A stretch of DNA of 64,000 nt from Hymenobacter metallicola (GTDB taxonomy: Bacteria; Bacteroidota; Bacteroidia; Cytophagales; Hymenobacteraceae): positions 620,001 through 684,000 of the forward strand of contig NZ_SRMB01000001.1 in assembly GCF_004745645.1 (NCBI RefSeq). The letters are read 5' to 3'. A program made the position numbers and the translations under genes. The notes beneath the pieces are model-generated. The model worked only from the letters and a program-made list of their open reading frames with translations, was not told the origin of the DNA and did not search any database. Shown here one piece after another: positions 54,791-63,273 of this stretch (position 1 is the stretch's first letter; each line of letters opens with the position of its first letter).

Positions 54791-54954
54791 GTGTCATTGC
54801 GAGGCGTAAGCCGAAGCAATCCGTCCTCTGAAATGTGCTGAACCTTCTAAACTGAAAAGCCCTTTACTCCAGCTGGACTAAAGGGCTTTGCGGTAAAAGG
54901 TCAGGTCGTACTGCGCAGAGGACGGATTGCTTCGGCTGCGCCTCGCAATGACAC
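54791..54954. repeat. palindromic intergenic repeat element, copy 1
   Basis: Arms 54791-54830 and 54916-54954 are inverse repeats with about 95 percent identity, starting GTGTCATTGCGAGGCG and containing GAAGCAATCCGTCCTCTG. The centre holds a terminator hairpin (54856-54889). This looks like a dispersed repeat family of the genus. A degenerate copy is at 56398-56551. Confidence 0.75.
54856..54889. terminator. terminator inside repeat copy 1 (downstream of HAD gene)
   Basis: Stem AAAGCCCTTTA / TAAAGGGCTTT. Confidence 0.65.
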
Positions 54955-54982
54955 GGTTTTAACTCACCATTTCACCACCTCA

Positions 54983-55678
54983 CTATTTCACCAGTTCCAG
55001 CACCTGACGCAAATCCGTAACGGCGTGGAATTCCAGGCCTTCGAGCTTCTCGGGGTCGACGTGCTCGAACACCCAGGTGGCGTAGAAAGGCACGTGCACG
55101 GCCCGGAAGCCGAGCTGGGCCACGGGCAGGATGTCGGACTTAAGGGAGTTGCCGATCATGAAAAACTCGCCGGGCAGGGCGTTATAGCGGGCCAGTAGGC
55201 GCTGGTAGGTGGCCTCGTCTTTTTCGCTGACGATTTCGACGTAGTCGAAAAACTCGCCCAGGCCGGAACGGGCCAGCTTGCTTTCCTGGTCGAACAGGTC
55301 GCCCTTGGTGAGCACCATCAGGCGGTGGCCGCGGCGGCGCAGCTCGGTGAGCACCTCCACTACGCCCGGCAACGGCTCGATGGGGTAGCGCAACAGGTCC
55401 TTGCCCATATCCAGAATCTGCTGAATTTCAACGCCGGTCACCTTGCTGTCAGTCAGCTGAATGGCGGTTTCAATCATGGACAGCATGAAGGATTTGGCTC
55501 CGTAGCCAAAGAGCCTCATATTCTGGCGCTGCACCGCGTTGAGCTGCTCGGTGATGCGCTGGGCGTCGCCGCAGTGGGCCAGGATGTCAAGGAGCCGGGC
55601 TTCGACCTGGTCGAAGTGGGGCTGGTTGGACCAGAGCGTATCGTCGGCGTCGAAGGCAATGAGGTGGGGAGCGGCCAT
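54983..55678 (-). CDS. HAD family hydrolase
   Basis: 231-residue haloacid-dehalogenase-type phosphatase. Motif I IAFDADDTLWSN (nucleophile Asp), motif II MVLTKGD (Thr), Lys of motif III near EKDEATYQRLL, and motif IV GNSLKSDILPVA. The helical cap lies between motifs I and II. The substrate is unknown, and PgmB-like or GPH-like functions are possible. ATG 55678 was chosen; residues upstream to 55747 overlap the divergent CAT-like gene. Confidence 0.9.
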   Translation of the reverse strand: MAAPHLIAFDADDTLWSNQPHFDQVEARLLDILAHCGDAQRITEQLNAVQRQNMRLFGYGAKSFMLSMIETAIQLTDSKVTGVEIQQILDMGKDLLRYPIEPLPGVVEVLTELRRRGHRLMVLTKGDLFDQESKLARSGLGEFFDYVEIVSEKDEATYQRLLARYNALPGEFFMIGNSLKSDILPVAQLGFRAVHVPFYATWVFEHVDPEKLEGLEFHAVTDLRQVLELVK

Positions 55679-55745
55679 GGGCAAAAAAGCAGAAAACGGG
55701 CGGGAAAGGCCAGCCCGGCGGGTAAAGTTACCGAACTTGCCGCCC

Positions 55746-56387
55746 ATGAAACAGCTGATTGATCTTGCTACCTGGAACCGCCGGGAGCATTTTGCCTTCT
55801 TCGGGGCTTTTGAAGAACCCTTTTTCGGGCTGGTTGCCCCCGTAGACTGTACCGGCGCCCAGGCGGAGGCTAAGCGGCGGGGCGTATCTTTTTTTCTGTA
55901 TTACCTCTACCACGCCGTGCAGGCCGCCAACGAAGTGCCCGAGCTGCGCACCCGCATCGAGGACGGGCAGGTGTACCAGTATGAGCGGGTGCACGCCTCG
56001 GCCACCCTGGGCCGCCCCGACCACACCTTCGCCTTTTCCTTTATCGAGCAGCACGACGAGCTGGCGGGTTTCGTGGCGGCGGCCACGACCGAAATGGAGG
56101 CCGTGCAAAACAGCTCCGGCCTGCGCCTGAGCGACACCACCGCCCGCGTCGATGTGCTGCACTGCTCGGCCATTCCCTGGGTCCGCTTCACCGGCCTGAC
56201 CCACGCCCGTAGCTTCTCGCACCCCGACAGCTGCCCCAAAATCTCCTTCAGCCAGCTTTACGAGGAAAACGGCCGCACGTATATGAACGTGGCCGTGAAC
56301 GTGCACCACGCCCTGGCCGACGGCTACCACGTGGGCCAGTTTCTACAGGCCTTCGAGCGGAGGCTGAAAGGTGAGATGATGAACTAG
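55746..56387 (+). CDS. chloramphenicol acetyltransferase-like protein
   Basis: 213-residue CAT-fold acyltransferase. N-terminal TWNRREHFAFFGAFEEPFFG and the catalytic HHALADG (His188, Asp192), which transfers acetyl from acetyl-CoA. Whether it acts on chloramphenicol cannot be told, since chromosomal CAT-like genes in Bacteroidota often do not confer resistance. ATG 55746 was chosen. It is divergent from the HAD gene and both lie between two copies of a palindromic repeat. Confidence 0.88.
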   Translation: MKQLIDLATWNRREHFAFFGAFEEPFFGLVAPVDCTGAQAEAKRRGVSFFLYYLYHAVQAANEVPELRTRIEDGQVYQYERVHASATLGRPDHTFAFSFIEQHDELAGFVAAATTEMEAVQNSSGLRLSDTTARVDVLHCSAIPWVRFTGLTHARSFSHPDSCPKISFSQLYEENGRTYMNVAVNVHHALADGYHVGQFLQAFERRLKGEMMN

Positions 56388-56397
56388 TGAGTTGGCC

Positions 56398-56551
56398 TGT
56401 CCTGGCGAGCAGAGCGAAGCCAGCCGCTGAACTGTGCGAAGATTCCTTGTGTGACCAGCTTTTTATTGGTGGCGAAAAAGGCTTTGTGGTGAAGGGGCAC
56501 GTCTAGCTTCGCGTGGGCCGGGTGGCGCCGGCTCACGCCTCGCAAGGACAC
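56398..56551. repeat. palindromic intergenic repeat element, degenerate copy 2
   Basis: The right arm, read on the minus strand, starts GTGTCCTTGCGAGGCGTGAGCC, close to copy 1 (54791). The left arm (TGTCCTGGCGAGC onward) is more decayed. Confidence 0.5.
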
Positions 56552-56569
56552 ATCTTTTAAACTCGCCAT

Positions 56570-57853
56570 TCACTGTTTCACCACAGCTCCCAGCACTTCG
56601 AGCAGGGCGCGGGCTTTGAGCAGGCACTCGTCGTACTCGCGGTGCGGGTCGGAGTCGTAGGTGATGGCTGAGCCAACCTGGAAGCTGAGGTAGCCGGTGC
56701 CGGCGTGGTATTGCAGGCTGCGGATGACCACGTTGAAGTCGAAGTCGCCCGAGGGTAGCACGTAGCCCAGGCTGCCGCTGTAGAGGCCCCGCTTGGTACG
56801 TTCGTAGTGCTCAATGAGCTGCATGGCCCGGATTTTTGGGGCCCCGGTCATGGAGCCCATCGGGAAGGTTGCGCGCAGAATATCAGCTAGCTCGGTGCCG
56901 GGCCGAAGCTGGGCCTGCACGGTGGAAATCATCTGCCAGACGTGGCGGAAGGGGTACAGCCCAAACAGCTCGGGGACCTGCACGGTGCCCGTCTGGGCCA
57001 CGCGGGCCAGGTCGTTGCGCACCAAGTCGACAATCATCAGGTTTTCGGCCTGCTCTTTCTCATCGTGCCGCAGCTGTTCCCGCAGGTGCGCATCCTCCGT
57101 CGGCGTGGAACCGCGCCGGAGGGTGCCTTTGATGGGTTGAGAAATGAGCTGTAGGCCTTTGCGCTGTAAGAACCGCTCGGGTGAGGCGCAGAGCAGGTAC
57201 CGGTCCTGCCACTTGTAGAACCCCGCAAAGGGGGTGGGTGAGGCCGTATTCAGCCGCAAAAAAGTACTGGCCGGGTCGAGCTGGACCGACTCGGCATAAA
57301 ATTCCTGGCATAGGTTCAGTTCGTACACCTCCCCGTCGAGAATATTTTCCCGCACCGCCGCTACTGCCGCCAGATACTCCGCCCGGGGCAGGCGCGGGCG
57401 CACAAAGGGCACGGCTGGTGCTGCTTGGGGTGAGGGCGCAGTTGCCAAAATAGCGGCCAGTACTCCCGTCGTTGCGCCGTGAATTTCGACGGCGTCCGGC
57501 TGCCAGTACAGCCAGATCTGGGGCTCGAAGAAATGCAGCACAGGCCATTGCAAACCGTCAAAATGGCCACTGTGCAGCGCCTCGATTTCGTTTTTAGCGT
57601 CGTAGGTTACAAAGCCACAGCGAGGGGCCGTTGTGGGTTGCTGAAGCCAGTCCGGCAGGTCGGCCAGGGAAGCGGGAGAAGCGGGCGTGACGTTGGCAAC
57701 GGCCAGCAGCTGGTCGAAGGCACCGTGGGGGTAGGGCAGTGCGCTGGACTCATAGTAGGCGCAATACCGGAACTGCGCTGCCCAGTGCAGGGCCCGGACC
57801 CGAAAAACCTCGGCCGAAACCGGAAGCGCCGCAAACAAAACAACTTGAGTCAA
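56570..57853 (-). CDS. pabB: aminodeoxychorismate synthase component I-like (PabB/anthranilate synthase family)
   Basis: 427-residue chorismate-using enzyme. The C-terminal chorismate-binding domain is complete: SQPIKGTLRRG, HDEKEQAENLMIVDLVRNDL, FPMGSMTGAPKIRAM, and SGSLGYVLPSGDFDFNVVIRS with QVGSAITYDSDP. The PIKGT motif favours PabB (folate) over TrpE, in which a similar enzyme makes anthranilate. No glutamine amidotransferase partner is adjacent. The start is TTG 57853 (MTQVVLFAALP); no convincing ATG upstream. Confidence 0.88.
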   Translation of the reverse strand: MTQVVLFAALPVSAEVFRVRALHWAAQFRYCAYYESSALPYPHGAFDQLLAVANVTPASPASLADLPDWLQQPTTAPRCGFVTYDAKNEIEALHSGHFDGLQWPVLHFFEPQIWLYWQPDAVEIHGATTGVLAAILATAPSPQAAPAVPFVRPRLPRAEYLAAVAAVRENILDGEVYELNLCQEFYAESVQLDPASTFLRLNTASPTPFAGFYKWQDRYLLCASPERFLQRKGLQLISQPIKGTLRRGSTPTEDAHLREQLRHDEKEQAENLMIVDLVRNDLARVAQTGTVQVPELFGLYPFRHVWQMISTVQAQLRPGTELADILRATFPMGSMTGAPKIRAMQLIEHYERTKRGLYSGSLGYVLPSGDFDFNVVIRSLQYHAGTGYLSFQVGSAITYDSDPHREYDECLLKARALLEVLGAVVKQ

Positions 57854-57907
57854 AGCAGGAATAGCAACTAACGGGAAAGGGCCCGGGCCGGCAAAAATAA
57901 GCTGCCG

Positions 57908-59467
57908 CTAGCGAAGCTTGGCAGTGGGCAAGGCCGCCAACGCTACCTTGGCCTTGGCATCGGTGCTGTTTTTGTACTCATGCCTGGGCGAGTCCAGGGC
58001 CTTCTGGAAGTAAAGCCGGGCCATGTTCAGCTGCCCTTCGGCCTGGCACAGGTAGCCCATCTGCAGCGCCGACTGCGGTCCAAAATAATAGGGCGCCTTG
58101 CCGGCCAACGCAATAGTGCGGGTATAAAACAGCCGGGCCGAGTCGAGGCGGCCCAGGCCCTGATAGGCCCGGGCCCGGCGGTAGGGGTCTTCCAGCTGGT
58201 CGCGCAGCAGGCCCGAGCCCGTAAAGCTACGCAGCGTGTTCAGGGCCGCCCGGTAGTAGCCCCCGTCAATCTGGAGCCGGGCCCGGGTCAGGGTGCGGTT
58301 TAGCGGGAGCTTGTCTTCCACAAACCGTTGGGCGTAGGCATCCTCTTCCACCACGGTGCGGCCGCCGGCACCAATTTGCTGGCGGTACCGCTCAGCCGCC
58401 GCATGGTCGCCGCTTAGCCAAGCCGCCAGATACAGCTTGAAGGCGGCGTCCTTGCGGTAGTGCACACCTTGGTAGTCGCGCAGAAATTGCTGATTGGCCC
58501 GCAGGGAAGCCGCGTAGTTGCCTTGGTAGAGAAGCAGGTCGGCGGCCATGTGGTGCAGGTAGGGCACGGGGAGGTAGCCCGCCCCGGTGGGGCGACGGTG
58601 GTAGGCCGTCAGGGCCAACTCGGTTCGGTGCAGGCGTTTGTTGAGGCTAATCAGTAGGTAGCTATAGAGCAGATTGTCAGGCTGCTGCGTGGCGAGCTGC
58701 TGCACGAGCTGGGCGGCTTCCTCGGCTTTCTTGTAGTAGGTTTCCTGTACCAAGGCCAGAATAAGACGGGCTTCCGGCTGGAAGTCGTGGGGCTGCTGGG
58801 CGGCCAGGCGCAGGTTTTTGACGCCGGCCTCCACGCTGCCCGGCAGCCCCAGCAGCTTAAGAAACCAGTGGTAGCCGGCGGGCAGGGAGCCAATCATAAA
58901 CTGGCACATGCCCAGCGTTTTGCGGGCCGGAATAAAGTTGGGGTAGCGCTGCACCACCGCCTGCATCTGCTGGTAGGCCTGGCGCAAACTCCAGGCCCCT
59001 TGAATTTCGTGCTGGTACGTCACCTGCGCCGCCGCCTGATGCAACCGGATTTCCGCCCGGGCATACTCCCGCAACGGCCCCCGTTCGGCTGATTTTTCCA
59101 GGGCGGCCAGGCGGCGGTCCTGGGCCGCTACCACTGCCTCGTAGCGGCTGGCTTGCTGCAGCACCATCAGCTCGGTAAAATCAATGCAGTCGGCTACCAG
59201 CAGGGTGCCGGCGCTGATGGGGGCCCGGTTGAGCTCGTCTCGCAAGATGGCCCGGGCCGGCTCAATGCGCAGCTTGAGCAGCTCGGCATAGGCGCGGCGG
59301 GCCGCGGGCGACAATTCGTTTGTAAAGGGGGCAGTGGCTTCCGGGGCCTGCCGGGCCGCGGCTGTATCGTGCTGCGGGGGCCGTGCGGCGCCCAGCACCA
59401 AGCCCACCAGCCACAGGAGTAGCCAGGCTTTGGTTTTGGGGAGCAAGAGGGCCGGGGAGTGGGGCAC
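57908..59467 (-). CDS. exported TPR-like protein
   Basis: 519-residue protein with an N-terminal hydrophobic signal (KAWLLLWLVGLVLGAARP) and helical repeats throughout, for instance AYQQMQAVVQRYPNFIPARK and LQMGYLCQAEGQLNMARLYF (TPR-type). Likely periplasmic or outer membrane associated. The GTG at 59467 was chosen over a TTG at 59482 that abuts the terminator hairpin 59484-59516; neither is strong. No family function recognised. Confidence 0.8.
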   Translation of the reverse strand: MPHSPALLLPKTKAWLLLWLVGLVLGAARPPQHDTAAARQAPEATAPFTNELSPAARRAYAELLKLRIEPARAILRDELNRAPISAGTLLVADCIDFTELMVLQQASRYEAVVAAQDRRLAALEKSAERGPLREYARAEIRLHQAAAQVTYQHEIQGAWSLRQAYQQMQAVVQRYPNFIPARKTLGMCQFMIGSLPAGYHWFLKLLGLPGSVEAGVKNLRLAAQQPHDFQPEARLILALVQETYYKKAEEAAQLVQQLATQQPDNLLYSYLLISLNKRLHRTELALTAYHRRPTGAGYLPVPYLHHMAADLLLYQGNYAASLRANQQFLRDYQGVHYRKDAAFKLYLAAWLSGDHAAAERYRQQIGAGGRTVVEEDAYAQRFVEDKLPLNRTLTRARLQIDGGYYRAALNTLRSFTGSGLLRDQLEDPYRRARAYQGLGRLDSARLFYTRTIALAGKAPYYFGPQSALQMGYLCQAEGQLNMARLYFQKALDSPRHEYKNSTDAKAKVALAALPTAKLR

Positions 59468-59483
59468 GACGGGCGAGGGCAAA

Positions 59484-59516
59484 AAAAAAGGAACGACTGG
59501 GGGCCGTTCCTTTTTT
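59484..59516 (-). terminator. terminator of the zinc-ribbon gene
   Basis: Stem AAAAAAGGAACG / CGTTCCTTTTTT. Confidence 0.75.
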
Positions 59517-59546
59517 GGGGTACGTTCGAAAGAACGAGACGAAAAA

Positions 59547-60299
59547 TTAAGCGGGCTGCTTTACGTCCACGTCGGCCAATACCCGGCCGCAGTGCTCACA
59601 CACGATAATCTTCTTGTGCGAAATGATGTCAGCCTGGCGCTGGGGAGGCACGGTGTTGAAGCAGCCGCCGCAGGCGTCCCGCTTTACCATTACCACGGCC
59701 AGCCCGTTGCGCACGTTACCGCGAATCCGGGTGTAGGCCGTCAGCAGGCGCTCCTCAATGGGCTTTACGGCGTCTTCACGCTGGTCGAGCAGCTTTTTCT
59801 CGTCGGCTTCGCTTTCGCCGATGATGGTTTGCAGCTCGGTGTTCTTGTTGGTCAGATCTTTCTTGCGTTCTTCCAAGCGCTGCTTGGTGCCGGCAATGTC
59901 ATTGTTTTTGAGCTCAATCTGGTACTGGGCTTCCTTGATTTTCTTTTCCGAAATCTGGATTTCCAGGCGCTGCAACTCGATTTCCTTGGCAATGGCCTCG
60001 TACTCGCGGTTGTTGCGCACGTTTTGCTGCTGGTCCTCATACTTCTTGATGAGGCCTTCGGCATCTTTGGCGTTCTGCTTGCGCTGCTTGATCTGGTCGT
60101 TCAGGGCCTGAATTTCCTCGTCAAACTTGCTCACACGCACCTCATAGCCGGCAATTTCGTCTTCCAGGTCGCGCACTTCTTCGGGCAGGTCGCCGCGGAC
60201 GCGCCGGATTTCGTCGAGCTGCGAGTCAAGGCGCTGCAGGTTCAGAAGGGCTTCCAGCTTACTGGCAACGGTGGTTTCCGTGGAAGGATTAGAAATCAT
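59547..60299 (-). CDS. zinc-ribbon coiled-coil protein (C4-type, DUF164/Nif3-linked)
   Basis: 250-residue protein with a long coiled coil (about 10-190; LEALLNLQRLDSQLDEIRRV, then SEKKIKEAQYQIEL) and a C-terminal four-Cys zinc ribbon (DACGGCFNTV, then VCEHCGRVL). It is usually encoded next to nif3-like genes, and here it overlaps the Nif3 gene by 11 bases. The role is unknown; it may bind nucleic acid or a complex partner. ATG 60299 was chosen. Confidence 0.92.
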   Translation of the reverse strand: MISNPSTETTVASKLEALLNLQRLDSQLDEIRRVRGDLPEEVRDLEDEIAGYEVRVSKFDEEIQALNDQIKQRKQNAKDAEGLIKKYEDQQQNVRNNREYEAIAKEIELQRLEIQISEKKIKEAQYQIELKNNDIAGTKQRLEERKKDLTNKNTELQTIIGESEADEKKLLDQREDAVKPIEERLLTAYTRIRGNVRNGLAVVMVKRDACGGCFNTVPPQRQADIISHKKIIVCEHCGRVLADVDVKQPA

Positions 60300-61389
60300 A
60301 ACGGACAGGGTTGGTGAGGGTCTCAGCAATTAAGACCGCAAAAGTACTTTTAAAGTTGGCCGTAAGCAAATCCTGGAAGATTTCCCCGGTAAATTGCTCA
60401 CTTTCGAAGTGGCCCACGTCGCAGAGCAGCAGCTGGCCCTCGGCCCCAAAGTACTCGTGGTACTTCAAGTCGCCGGTTACGTAGGCATCGGCGCCGGCGC
60501 GGCGGGCGTGGCTAAGCAGGAAGCTGCCGGCCCCGCCGCACAAGGCCACCGTTTTGATCAGCTGCTCGTACTCGGTGTGTTTCACCACGGGTACGTGCAG
60601 GGCCGAGCGCAGCAAGCGGCGAAATTCGGCTGGCGACAAGGCCTCGGGCAATTCCCCGATCATGCCCGAGCCTACATCCTGGAGCGTGTTTTCCAGCTTC
60701 ACCAGCTCGTAGGCAACTTCTTCGTACGGGTGAGCAGCCCGCAACGCCCGCAGCGCCGGGCCCTGCAGGTGCAGGGGCAGCACCACTTCCACCCGTTCTT
60801 CGCGCACCTTTTCGGGTTGCTGGGCCGTGCCGATAAACGGGGTAGTGCCGGTGCCGGGCGTAAACGTACCCGTGCCTTCCACCCGGAAGCTGCACTCGGA
60901 GTAGTTCCCGATCTGACCCGCCCCGGCCTGATAAAGGGCCTGCAGGACGGTTTCGGTGTGGGTAGTCGGGACGTAGGTGATGAGCTTGCCCAGCACGCCG
61001 CTTTTGGGCTCGAGGATGCGCAGGTTTTGCAGGCCCAGCTTTTCGCCCAGCTTGCGGTTGACGCCCGCCAGCACGTTGTCGAGGTTGGTGTGGGCCGCGT
61101 AAATGGCGACATCGTTTTTAATGGCCTTTATCAGCGTCTGCTCCACCGCATTGGCCCCGGTCAGACGCTTCAGGGGCCGGAATACCACCGGGTGGTGGGC
61201 CACTACCACGTTGCAGCCGCGCCGCAGCGCCTCGTCGATAACGGCCGGGGTGCAGTCCAGGGCAATGAGCACGCCCTTTACCGGGGCGTGCGGGTCGCCG
61301 CACTGCAGGCCGGCATTGTCGTAGGATTCCTGGTAGGCGAGGGGCGCCACTTTCTCAAGGACGCGGGCGAGGTCAGCAACGGTAGGCAT
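60289..61389 (-). CDS. Nif3-like dinuclear metal center protein
   Basis: 366-residue protein of the Nif3/YqfO family (hexameric, two metal ions per subunit). Seen: NAGLQCGDPHAPVKGVLIAL, VVAHHPVVFRPLKR (metal His pair), YAAHTNLDNV, and the C-terminal DVGHFESEQF. The inserted PII-like domain (about 130-240) is typical of the longer form. Function is debated (GTP cyclohydrolase I-like?). It overlaps the zinc-ribbon gene. Its own promoter -7 box lies 4 bases before the ATG. Confidence 0.94.
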   Translation of the reverse strand: MPTVADLARVLEKVAPLAYQESYDNAGLQCGDPHAPVKGVLIALDCTPAVIDEALRRGCNVVVAHHPVVFRPLKRLTGANAVEQTLIKAIKNDVAIYAAHTNLDNVLAGVNRKLGEKLGLQNLRILEPKSGVLGKLITYVPTTHTETVLQALYQAGAGQIGNYSECSFRVEGTGTFTPGTGTTPFIGTAQQPEKVREERVEVVLPLHLQGPALRALRAAHPYEEVAYELVKLENTLQDVGSGMIGELPEALSPAEFRRLLRSALHVPVVKHTEYEQLIKTVALCGGAGSFLLSHARRAGADAYVTGDLKYHEYFGAEGQLLLCDVGHFESEQFTGEIFQDLLTANFKSTFAVLIAETLTNPVRYDF

Positions 61390-61393
61390 AGGG

Positions 61394-61401
61394 CAAAGAT
61401 A
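61394..61401 (-). promoter_or_regulatory. nif3-like gene -7 element TATCTTTG
   Basis: Exact TAnnTTTG on the minus strand, 4 bases upstream of the ATG at 61389. Confidence 0.5.
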
Positions 61402-61410
61402 GCAGGACTG

Positions 61411-62109
61411 TTACGCTGACCCGGCAACGGTAGCGCGGCACGCCTGCAAAACGGCCACGTAAGCAGCCACGTGCTGGGCCAAGTCGCGCCGCTTATACTG
61501 CATCAGGTAGCGCGGGTGGTCGAGCACGTGGATCTGGTTGAACAGCTGCAGCTCCTGGTTGAGCCGCAGCAGGTGCTGGCCGTTGCGGCGGCCCAGGCAA
61601 ACAGCCGTCTGACGGACAAGGCCAACGTTCATGACTTGCTGACTTAATGAGACTCGAATGGCCGGCTCTAAAGCTTTGGTTAAAGCAGCGGAGTCGTAAT
61701 AATTGTAGTTGCGGCCGTGGCGTAGCAGGACCAGCGGGTAGAGGGAGCCCAGGAAAAAATCCTGGTAGAAAGCGGCTGCTCCGCCCAGGGCCGCCACAAC
61801 CTGATAGACAAACTGACTCGATGGTTCCCGCTGCCGGGGCAAGGGGTTGGCAATGCCGCAGTTTTCGGCCAGGGCTACCGGGTCGGTGAAAGCCACGCCG
61901 GTACGGCCGTTGCCGAGCCGGCCTGGGTTGATGCCCAGCAGCGCAATCCGGGGCTGGTTGTCGGCGTAGTACTGCTGGGCAAATTGCGTAAACAGCTCCC
62001 GTGGGGTGGCCTCATCGTAGGGGCTCAGCGCCACCGCCTCATCAGGCAGCGCGGCGGGCACCGGAAACGCAGTCAGAAAGTGGAGTAAACGGTCGGCAAA
62101 AGTGGACAT
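61411..62109 (-). CDS. SMUG2-family DNA glycosylase (DUF4918)
   Basis: 232-residue uracil-DNA-glycosylase-fold protein. ALLGINPGRLGNGRTGVAFT gives the active-site loop, and LDHPRYLMQYKRR near the end is the second signature of the SMUG2 family. It probably removes uracil or a related base from DNA. ATG 62109 (MSTFADRLL) was chosen. Divergent from lpxK. Confidence 0.9.
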   Translation of the reverse strand: MSTFADRLLHFLTAFPVPAALPDEAVALSPYDEATPRELFTQFAQQYYADNQPRIALLGINPGRLGNGRTGVAFTDPVALAENCGIANPLPRQREPSSQFVYQVVAALGGAAAFYQDFFLGSLYPLVLLRHGRNYNYYDSAALTKALEPAIRVSLSQQVMNVGLVRQTAVCLGRRNGQHLLRLNQELQLFNQIHVLDHPRYLMQYKRRDLAQHVAAYVAVLQACRATVAGSA

Positions 62110-62183
62110 GGCGGAAGAGAGCAAGCCGGGCCGTAAGTTGCGGCCCCGGGGCGGTCTGGTTTCGTAGCTTACGTAAGTAGGCG

Positions 62184-62191
62184 TACTTTTG
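62184..62191 (+). promoter_or_regulatory. -7 element TACTTTTG upstream of lpxK
   Basis: Exact TAnnTTTG, 26 bases before the ATG. Confidence 0.5.
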
Positions 62192-62217
62192 CGCCTCCGC
62201 CTCCTTGCTCACCCCGT

Positions 62218-63273
62218 ATGGCCCACGTATTTGCCTTGCTGCTGCTGCCCTTCGCCTGGCTCTACGCTGGCGTGATGCACGTGCGCAACTGGCTTTATGA
62301 CACTGGGTTGAAGGCCTCCGCAACGTTTGCGACGCCTATTATCACGGTGGGGAACCTGCGCGCGGGCGGCACGGGCAAAACGCCGCACGTGGCCTGGCTG
62401 GTGCAGCAACTGCGGCAGGCCGGGCAGCAGCCCGCTATTCTGAGCCGGGGCTACGGCCGCCAAACCCAGGGCTATATTCTGGCCGACAACCAAGCTACGG
62501 CGACTAGTATTGGCGACGAGCCCCTGCAGCATTACCAGGACTTTCAGGGGCAAGTGCCGGTAGCCGTATGTGAAAACCGCCGCACCGGCCTGGAAACCCT
62601 GCTTCGGGCGCAGCCCGCCGTAACGACCGTGGTGCTCGATGATGCCTACCAGCACCGGCGCGTGCAGCCGCAACTGAGTATTTTGCTGACTGAGCAGCAG
62701 CGCCCCTTCTACCAGGACTACGTACTGCCGGCCGGGCGCCTGCGCGAAAGCCGCCGCGGGGCCGCCCGGGCCGATGTGGTTATCGTGACTAAGTGCAACC
62801 CGGCCCTTTCCTCGGCCGAGCAGGCCGGTATTACGGCTCGTATTCAACGCTATAGCCGGCCGCGGGTGCCCGTGCTGTTCTCGACTTATACCTACGGTAG
62901 CCCCGTGCCGGTGGGGGACGGGAACCGGCCGGCCGGGCCGGAAATCGTGCTGCTGACCGGTATTGCCCAGCCCGGGCCCTTGCGAGAGTATCTGGCCCAG
63001 GCCGGCTACCAGATTACCCATCACGTGGCCTTTGCCGACCACCACGCATTTACTTCGGCCGACCTTACGGCGGTAGCCAAACAATTACGGCCGGGGCAAT
63101 GCGTTTTTACCACGCAAAAGGATGCGGTACGCTTGCTCGAGCCCGGCCTTCGCCAGCAGGTAGCGTCGCTACCGGTTTTTTATATTCCCATCCAGGTTCA
63201 GTTTCTGGCCGATGGTGCTGCGCAGTTGCAGCAGTTGCTTTCTCCTCTATTTCAGCCCCACGCTGTTGTCTGA
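62218..63273 (+). CDS. lpxK: tetraacyldisaccharide 4'-kinase
   Basis: 351-residue inner membrane kinase that phosphorylates the 4' position of the lipid A precursor. N-terminal membrane segment (LLLLPFAWLYAGVMHV), the P-loop VGNLRAGGTGKTPHV, SRGYGRQTQGY, and the second kinase block LDDAYQHRRVQPQLSILL. The family order is complete, with C-terminal FADHHAFTSADL. The porin-like gene that follows overlaps or abuts its stop. Confidence 0.96.
   Translation: MAHVFALLLLPFAWLYAGVMHVRNWLYDTGLKASATFATPIITVGNLRAGGTGKTPHVAWLVQQLRQAGQQPAILSRGYGRQTQGYILADNQATATSIGDEPLQHYQDFQGQVPVAVCENRRTGLETLLRAQPAVTTVVLDDAYQHRRVQPQLSILLTEQQRPFYQDYVLPAGRLRESRRGAARADVVIVTKCNPALSSAEQAGITARIQRYSRPRVPVLFSTYTYGSPVPVGDGNRPAGPEIVLLTGIAQPGPLREYLAQAGYQITHHVAFADHHAFTSADLTAVAKQLRPGQCVFTTQKDAVRLLEPGLRQQVASLPVFYIPIQVQFLADGAAQLQQLLSPLFQPHAVV

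Larger units (their letters stand above)
54672..54982. other. 311-base miaB-HAD intergenic region
   Basis: No gene. It contains the miaB promoter element, the palindromic repeat at 54791-54954 and, inside that, a terminator. Confidence 0.6.

Noticed and set aside
55746..56387. A confirmed chloramphenicol resistance gene
   Set aside because: The CAT fold and HHxxxDG motif are present, but activity on the drug cannot be concluded from the sequence.
60394..61419. 341-residue open frame opposite the Nif3-like gene
   Set aside because: The opposite strand carries the complete Nif3 motifs; this frame is low-complexity.
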